Below, one piece after another: positions 6,822 through 8,575 of a stretch of DNA of 8,575 bases; positions within the stretch are counted from its first letter, which is position 1, and every line of letters starts with the position of its first letter. Origin of the DNA: JBBQKF01 sp964549475 (lineage in GTDB: Bacteria; Bacillota; Clostridia; Saccharofermentanales; UBA5734); NCBI GenBank assembly GCA_964549475.1, contig CAZJXH010000161.1, positions 1 through 8,575 of the forward strand, given 5' to 3'. Both the position numbers and the translations under genes were made by a program. The notes beneath the pieces are model-generated. The model was given only the letters and a program-made list of their open reading frames with translations, was not told the DNA's origin and searched no databases.

Positions 6822-6882
6822 CTGTCCGCCGAGATTCCCTGTCCGTTGAGATTCCCTGTCCCGCTGGGATTCCCTGTCCCGC
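6822..6882. repeat. Imperfect 17-18 nt tandem repeat, about 3.5 copies
   Basis: Plus-strand units are CTGTCCGCCGAGATTCC (6822-6838), CTGTCCGTTGAGATTCC (6839-6855), CTGTCCCGCTGGGATTCC (6856-6873) and a partial CTGTCCCGC (6874-6882). The first two differ at only two positions; the third has one extra base. The block is much richer in GC than the gap around it. It is flanked by near-identical direct sequences AAAAATCGATCGTT (6780-6793) and AAAAATGATCGTT (6883-6895). It lies in the untranslated gap between the PfkB kinase and ddl. Its function is unknown; replication slippage of a short ancestral unit would explain it. Confidence 0.75.
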
Positions 6883-6915
6883 AAAAATGATCGTTCATCG
6901 GTATTAGTGGATATT

Positions 6916-7890
6916 TTACCTCATTTCGACAATAAATTCATCTATTTTCACTTGATTTTGAAAATCTTTCACCTGACTGCCATCAATAAATCCCACCTGT
7001 TCAAAAAGCGCATTCGATGTCGCACAGGCAGTCGCAAGCTCAAGCGTCCGCTTCCATGAATACTGATTCGCCATGGCAAAGGCAAATCCGGCGGTAAAAC
7101 TGTCCCCGGACCCAATCGTGTTGACCGGTTGGATCGGCAGCGGATGCGCATAAATCACCTTGTTCTCCGTACAGATCACTGCGCCATCCCCTCCAAGCGT
7201 CACAGCCACAACAGGAATCCCAAGATTTCTCGTTTCTTGAAAAATATTGACTAAAAAATCCCTGTCCACCTCTCCGCATCGTTCAAACGTCTTGTTCGTA
7301 ATCTGCGAAAGTTCCCGCCTATTCGGCTTGATCATCGTTGGTTTTGCTTGCGTTCCGAAAATAAAAGCCTCGCCTGAAGTGTCCAGAAGACAGTCCGCAT
7401 GATATTGTTTTGCGATTTCGATCAACTCTTTGTAAGTCGTCGATGGAAGCCCCTGCGGAAGGCCTCCGGAAAAAATCACGATCGGCGGCGCCGCTTCTTT
7501 CGAAAGGATCTGCCGGAACCGGTCAAGAAAAGCCGTCCAATCTCCAGGATAGACCATGGGGCCTTTCTCAAGAATTTCGGTTTCCGCACCTGCAGCAGAA
7601 TCCAGTATATTAATCGAATTCCTTGTCTCTCCCTTGAGATCGATCGCATCCACCAGCACATGGTGCTGCTGCAGATCCCGAACAATACATTGTCCGTTCT
7701 GTCCTGCGAAAAAGCCAATACATCGCGCCTGGGCACCTAGCAGCGACAGGACACGTGCCACATTGACCCCTTTCCCTCCGGGGCTGACTGTCGGATTCTC
7801 GCAACGATGCAAAGCCCCCAAAGTCAGAGAATGAACTTTATAATTACGGTCGATCGCCGGGCTTAGGCAAACTACAATTATAGAACGCAT
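6916..7890 (-). CDS. PfkB-family 1-phosphofructokinase / tagatose-6-phosphate kinase (LacC/FruK type)
   Basis: A 324-residue ribokinase-fold sugar-phosphate kinase of the LacC/FruK subfamily, which phosphorylates fructose-1-phosphate or tagatose-6-phosphate to the 1,6-bisphosphate. Seen: the family's N-terminal strand with SPAID (10-14), signature 1 PGGKGVNVAR (37-46), GETRNSINIL (87-96) with EILEKGP (105-111), SGGLPQGLP (141-149), IKPNRREL (187-194), TLGGDGA (231-237) and signature 2 NTIGSGDSFTAG (257-268) with catalytic base Asp263. The GETRN...LEKGP pair resembles LacC more than FruK, but I cannot settle the substrate. AGGAGG (7905-7900) is 9 nt before the ATG at 7890, and a promoter lies upstream. 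No PTS transporter, sugar operon regulator or other lac/fru gene is beside it in the window, so its usual context is absent. ddl follows after 170 nt. Confidence 0.9.
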   Translation of the reverse strand: MRSIIVVCLSPAIDRNYKVHSLTLGALHRCENPTVSPGGKGVNVARVLSLLGAQARCIGFFAGQNGQCIVRDLQQHHVLVDAIDLKGETRNSINILDSAAGAETEILEKGPMVYPGDWTAFLDRFRQILSKEAAPPIVIFSGGLPQGLPSTTYKELIEIAKQYHADCLLDTSGEAFIFGTQAKPTMIKPNRRELSQITNKTFERCGEVDRDFLVNIFQETRNLGIPVVAVTLGGDGAVICTENKVIYAHPLPIQPVNTIGSGDSFTAGFAFAMANQYSWKRTLELATACATSNALFEQVGFIDGSQVKDFQNQVKIDEFIVEMR

Positions 7891-7945
7891 GAAACCAATC
7901 CTCCTAAAATTGATTGGGCATAATGTTGTTTATTAATATTTTCTT

Positions 7946-7974
7946 ATTATACCCCATCCCTGCAACATCGTCTA
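7946..7974 (-). promoter_or_regulatory. Probable promoter for the PfkB kinase
   Basis: On the minus strand, a perfect -10 TATAAT (7951-7946) is preceded after 17 nt by TAGACG (7974-7969), which matches TTGACA at four of six positions. Predicted start is near 7939, giving a leader of about 50 nt before the kinase ATG at 7890. I see no cre-like or FruR-like operator that I would defend. Transcription may continue into ddl and murI. Confidence 0.55.
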
Positions 7975-8051
7975 TTTATAAGGTGTTTATTCCAGAGTAA
8001 TCGTTTACGAAAAGAAATGGATCCGTAACAAATGAAGCATGTGCAATATAA

Positions 8052-8130
8052 GTGCAATATAGGGACGGTTCTTGTGTTGCATAAACGAAATGCAATAAAA
8101 TGAAACACAAGAACCGTCCCCATGTTGCAC
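8052..8130. repeat. REPIN-like 79-bp inverted repeat with GGGACGGTTCTTGTGTT core
   Basis: The left arm 8052-8082 and right arm 8100-8130 are inverted copies 31 nt long with only three mismatches (28 of 31 matching), around a 17-nt loop. Both arms contain GGGACGGTTCTTGTGTT. From memory, this GGGACGGTTCTTGTGT-type motif is dispersed in many Firmicute genomes and linked to IS200-like Y1 (RAYT) transposases; two inverted REP units around a short loop form a REPIN. No transposase is in the window, so the element would be mobilised in trans. A third, degenerate copy (CCGTCCCATGTT, 8152-8163) follows the right arm. It lies between divergent genes. The stem lacks a following T-run and sits upstream of both flanking genes, so a terminator role is unlikely. 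Confidence 0.75.
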
Positions 8131-8340
8131 CCTGAGTTATTACACAACCTGCCGTCCCATGTTCCATTTTTTTCGCAAGCGATTGCTCTGGTGGTTATTC
8201 CTTGTTTAATTATGATTACAGGATTTGTGGAAATTTCGGAAAACACGCCTGATCCAAGAGAAAGTCCGGGGAAATCAGAATTCATCAAGTATAAATTCAA
8301 TCGATTTTCCTCTGAAATTTCAACGGGAGCTTCAATAATT
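8131..8340. other. Unexplained segment, open on both strands
   Basis: Between the REPIN-like repeat and the tRNA promoter, this stretch has no stop in one plus-strand frame and none in a minus-strand frame. The plus reading includes GFVEISENTPDPRESPGKSE and the minus reading APVEISEENRLNLYLMNSDF. I recognise neither. Neither frame has a ribosome binding site, and the minus frame continues unbroken into the repeat, which argues against a functional gene. It could be a decayed gene fragment, part of a larger mobile repeat that includes the inverted repeat, or chance. Confidence 0.4.
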
Positions 8341-8344
8341 TTTC

Positions 8345-8373
8345 TTGACAGTCCATGACCGTTATAATACAAT
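8345..8373 (+). promoter_or_regulatory. Strong promoter for the tRNA region
   Basis: A perfect -35 TTGACA (8345-8350) is followed after exactly 17 nt by TACAAT (8368-8373), one base from consensus. A tempting TATAAT (8363-8368) overlaps it but would leave only a 12-nt spacer. Predicted start is near 8380, about 17 nt before the tRNA half-copy and about 124 nt before the intact tRNA-Ala, so the transcript would cover both. The near-consensus boxes fit a stable-RNA promoter. Confidence 0.75.
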
Positions 8374-8396
8374 GGTGAAGTCTTTTCAAACCCCAT

Positions 8397-8425
8397 GGGG
8401 CATTAGCGCAGCTGGGAGCGCGAAC
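8397..8425 (+). pseudogene. Truncated 5' half-copy of tRNA-Ala
   Basis: This segment repeats the first part of the tRNA-Ala at 8504: GGGGCAT acceptor strand (8397-8403), TA, and the D stem GCGC (8406-8409) and GCGC (8418-8421) around a loop one base shorter. It then diverges inside the anticodon stem. The following 78 nt contain no anticodon arm, no TTCGAAT T-loop and no partner for the acceptor strand, so no mature tRNA can form. A small hairpin GGTAAA/TTTACC (8431-8436 with 8448-8453) follows. It is most likely the remnant of a tandem tRNA duplication. Confidence 0.65.
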
Positions 8426-8503
8426 TGTCCGGTAAACCACCCCCAAATTTACCCCGGCGCAATGGCATTAGAAAATTGGGAATTTGACAAAACATAACTA
8501 CAA

Positions 8504-8575
8504 GGGGCATTAGCGCAGTCTGGGAGCGCACAACACTGGCAGTGTTGGGGTCACGAGTTCGAATCTCGTATGCTC
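8504..8575 (+). tRNA. tRNA-Ala (anticodon GGC), last base(s) beyond window edge
   Basis: The cloverleaf is complete except for the last acceptor base, the discriminator and CCA. Acceptor GGGGCAT (8504-8510) pairs with ATGCTC plus one missing base (8570-8576). The D arm is GCGC/GCGC (8513-8516, 8526-8529). The anticodon stem CAACA/TGTTG (8531-8535, 8543-8547) holds loop CTGGCAG with anticodon GGC (8538-8540), reading GCC. The T arm is ACGAG, TTCGAAT, CTCGT (8553-8569). The third acceptor pair is G3-U70, the identity element for alanyl-tRNA synthetase, which confirms alanine. It is driven by the promoter at 8345-8373 and preceded by a broken 5' half-copy. Confidence 0.96.

Larger units (their letters stand above)
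7891..8396. other. Gene-free gap between the sugar kinase and the tRNA region
   Basis: About 500 nt separate the divergent kinase and tRNA genes. From left to right the gap holds the kinase ribosome binding site and promoter (7900-7974), the REPIN-like inverted repeat (8052-8130) with a duplicated GTGCAATATA (8041-8050 and 8052-8061) at its left side, an unexplained segment (8131-8340) open on both strands, and the tRNA promoter (8345-8373). A minus-strand frame spans 7947-8396 but has no ribosome binding site and simply reads through the repeat, so I do not call it a gene. Confidence 0.7.

Noticed and set aside
8052..8130. The inverted repeat as a transcription terminator
   Set aside because: No T-run follows the stem on either strand, and it lies upstream of both divergent genes rather than after one.
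8122..8358. A 78-codon plus-strand reading frame in the same gap
   Set aside because: It starts inside the right arm of the repeat, has no ribosome binding site and overlaps the tRNA -35 box. It is noted only as part of the both-strands-open segment.
8363..8368. Perfect TATAAT as the tRNA promoter -10
   Set aside because: It leaves only 12 nt to TTGACA; the overlapping TACAAT (8368-8373) gives the normal 17-nt spacer.
7947..8396. A 149-codon minus-strand reading frame in the kinase-tRNA gap
   Set aside because: It has no ribosome binding site, begins at the edge of the tRNA half-copy, runs straight through the inverted repeat and overlaps the kinase promoter. The repeat-derived peptide (GTVLVFHF) is typical of spurious readings of such elements.
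8484..8489. Second TTGACA just before the intact tRNA-Ala
   Set aside because: A -10 box at normal spacing would fall inside the tRNA itself, so it cannot be its promoter.

Overview
The window looks like ordinary chromosome from a Gram-positive anaerobe of the Clostridia (Firmicutes). Evidence for this is the strong AGGAGG-type ribosome binding sites, the DUF512 radical-SAM gene next to der, the DUF1934 and DUF177 families, and a zinc-ribbon form of ribosomal protein L32. The genes have mixed, moderate base composition. The gaps between them are very AT-rich and full of short imperfect repeats. I cannot name the genus.

All protein genes are on the minus strand, so transcription runs from the right end towards the left. 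In that order they are: a PfkB-family sugar-phosphate kinase (6916-7890); D-Ala-D-Ala ligase ddl (5645-6745), joined to glutamate racemase murI (4788-5645) by a one-base TAATG overlap; a DUF1934/YwiB-like beta-barrel protein (4163-4609); the DUF177/YceD-rpmF pair (3502-4005 and 3251-3436); a DUF512 radical-SAM protein (1618-3099); and the GTPase der, which runs off the left edge (1-1274). Promoters that match consensus well can be placed before the kinase, the DUF1934 gene and the yceD-rpmF pair. The only plus-strand gene is tRNA-Ala(GGC) at the right edge. It has a good promoter and, just upstream of it, a broken 5' half-copy of the same tRNA.

The genes cover two housekeeping themes. ddl and murI supply the D-amino-acid parts of peptidoglycan (D-Ala-D-Ala and D-Glu). 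yceD-rpmF and der belong to 50S ribosome assembly and rRNA-linked functions. The usual Firmicute neighbours of yceD-rpmF (fapR/plsX fatty-acid genes) are absent, and DUF512-der follows instead.

The less ordinary material is in the gaps. Between DUF512 and der there is a degenerate tandem array with a period of about 16 nt that also forms the last codons of DUF512. A 17-18 nt GC-richer tandem repeat lies between the kinase and ddl. A 79-bp REPIN-like inverted repeat with a GGGACGGTTCTTGTGTT core lies between the kinase and the tRNA. Next to it is a segment of about 210 bp that is open on both strands and that I cannot explain. I see no defence system, prophage, CRISPR array or complete insertion sequence, and no convincing new multi-gene system.
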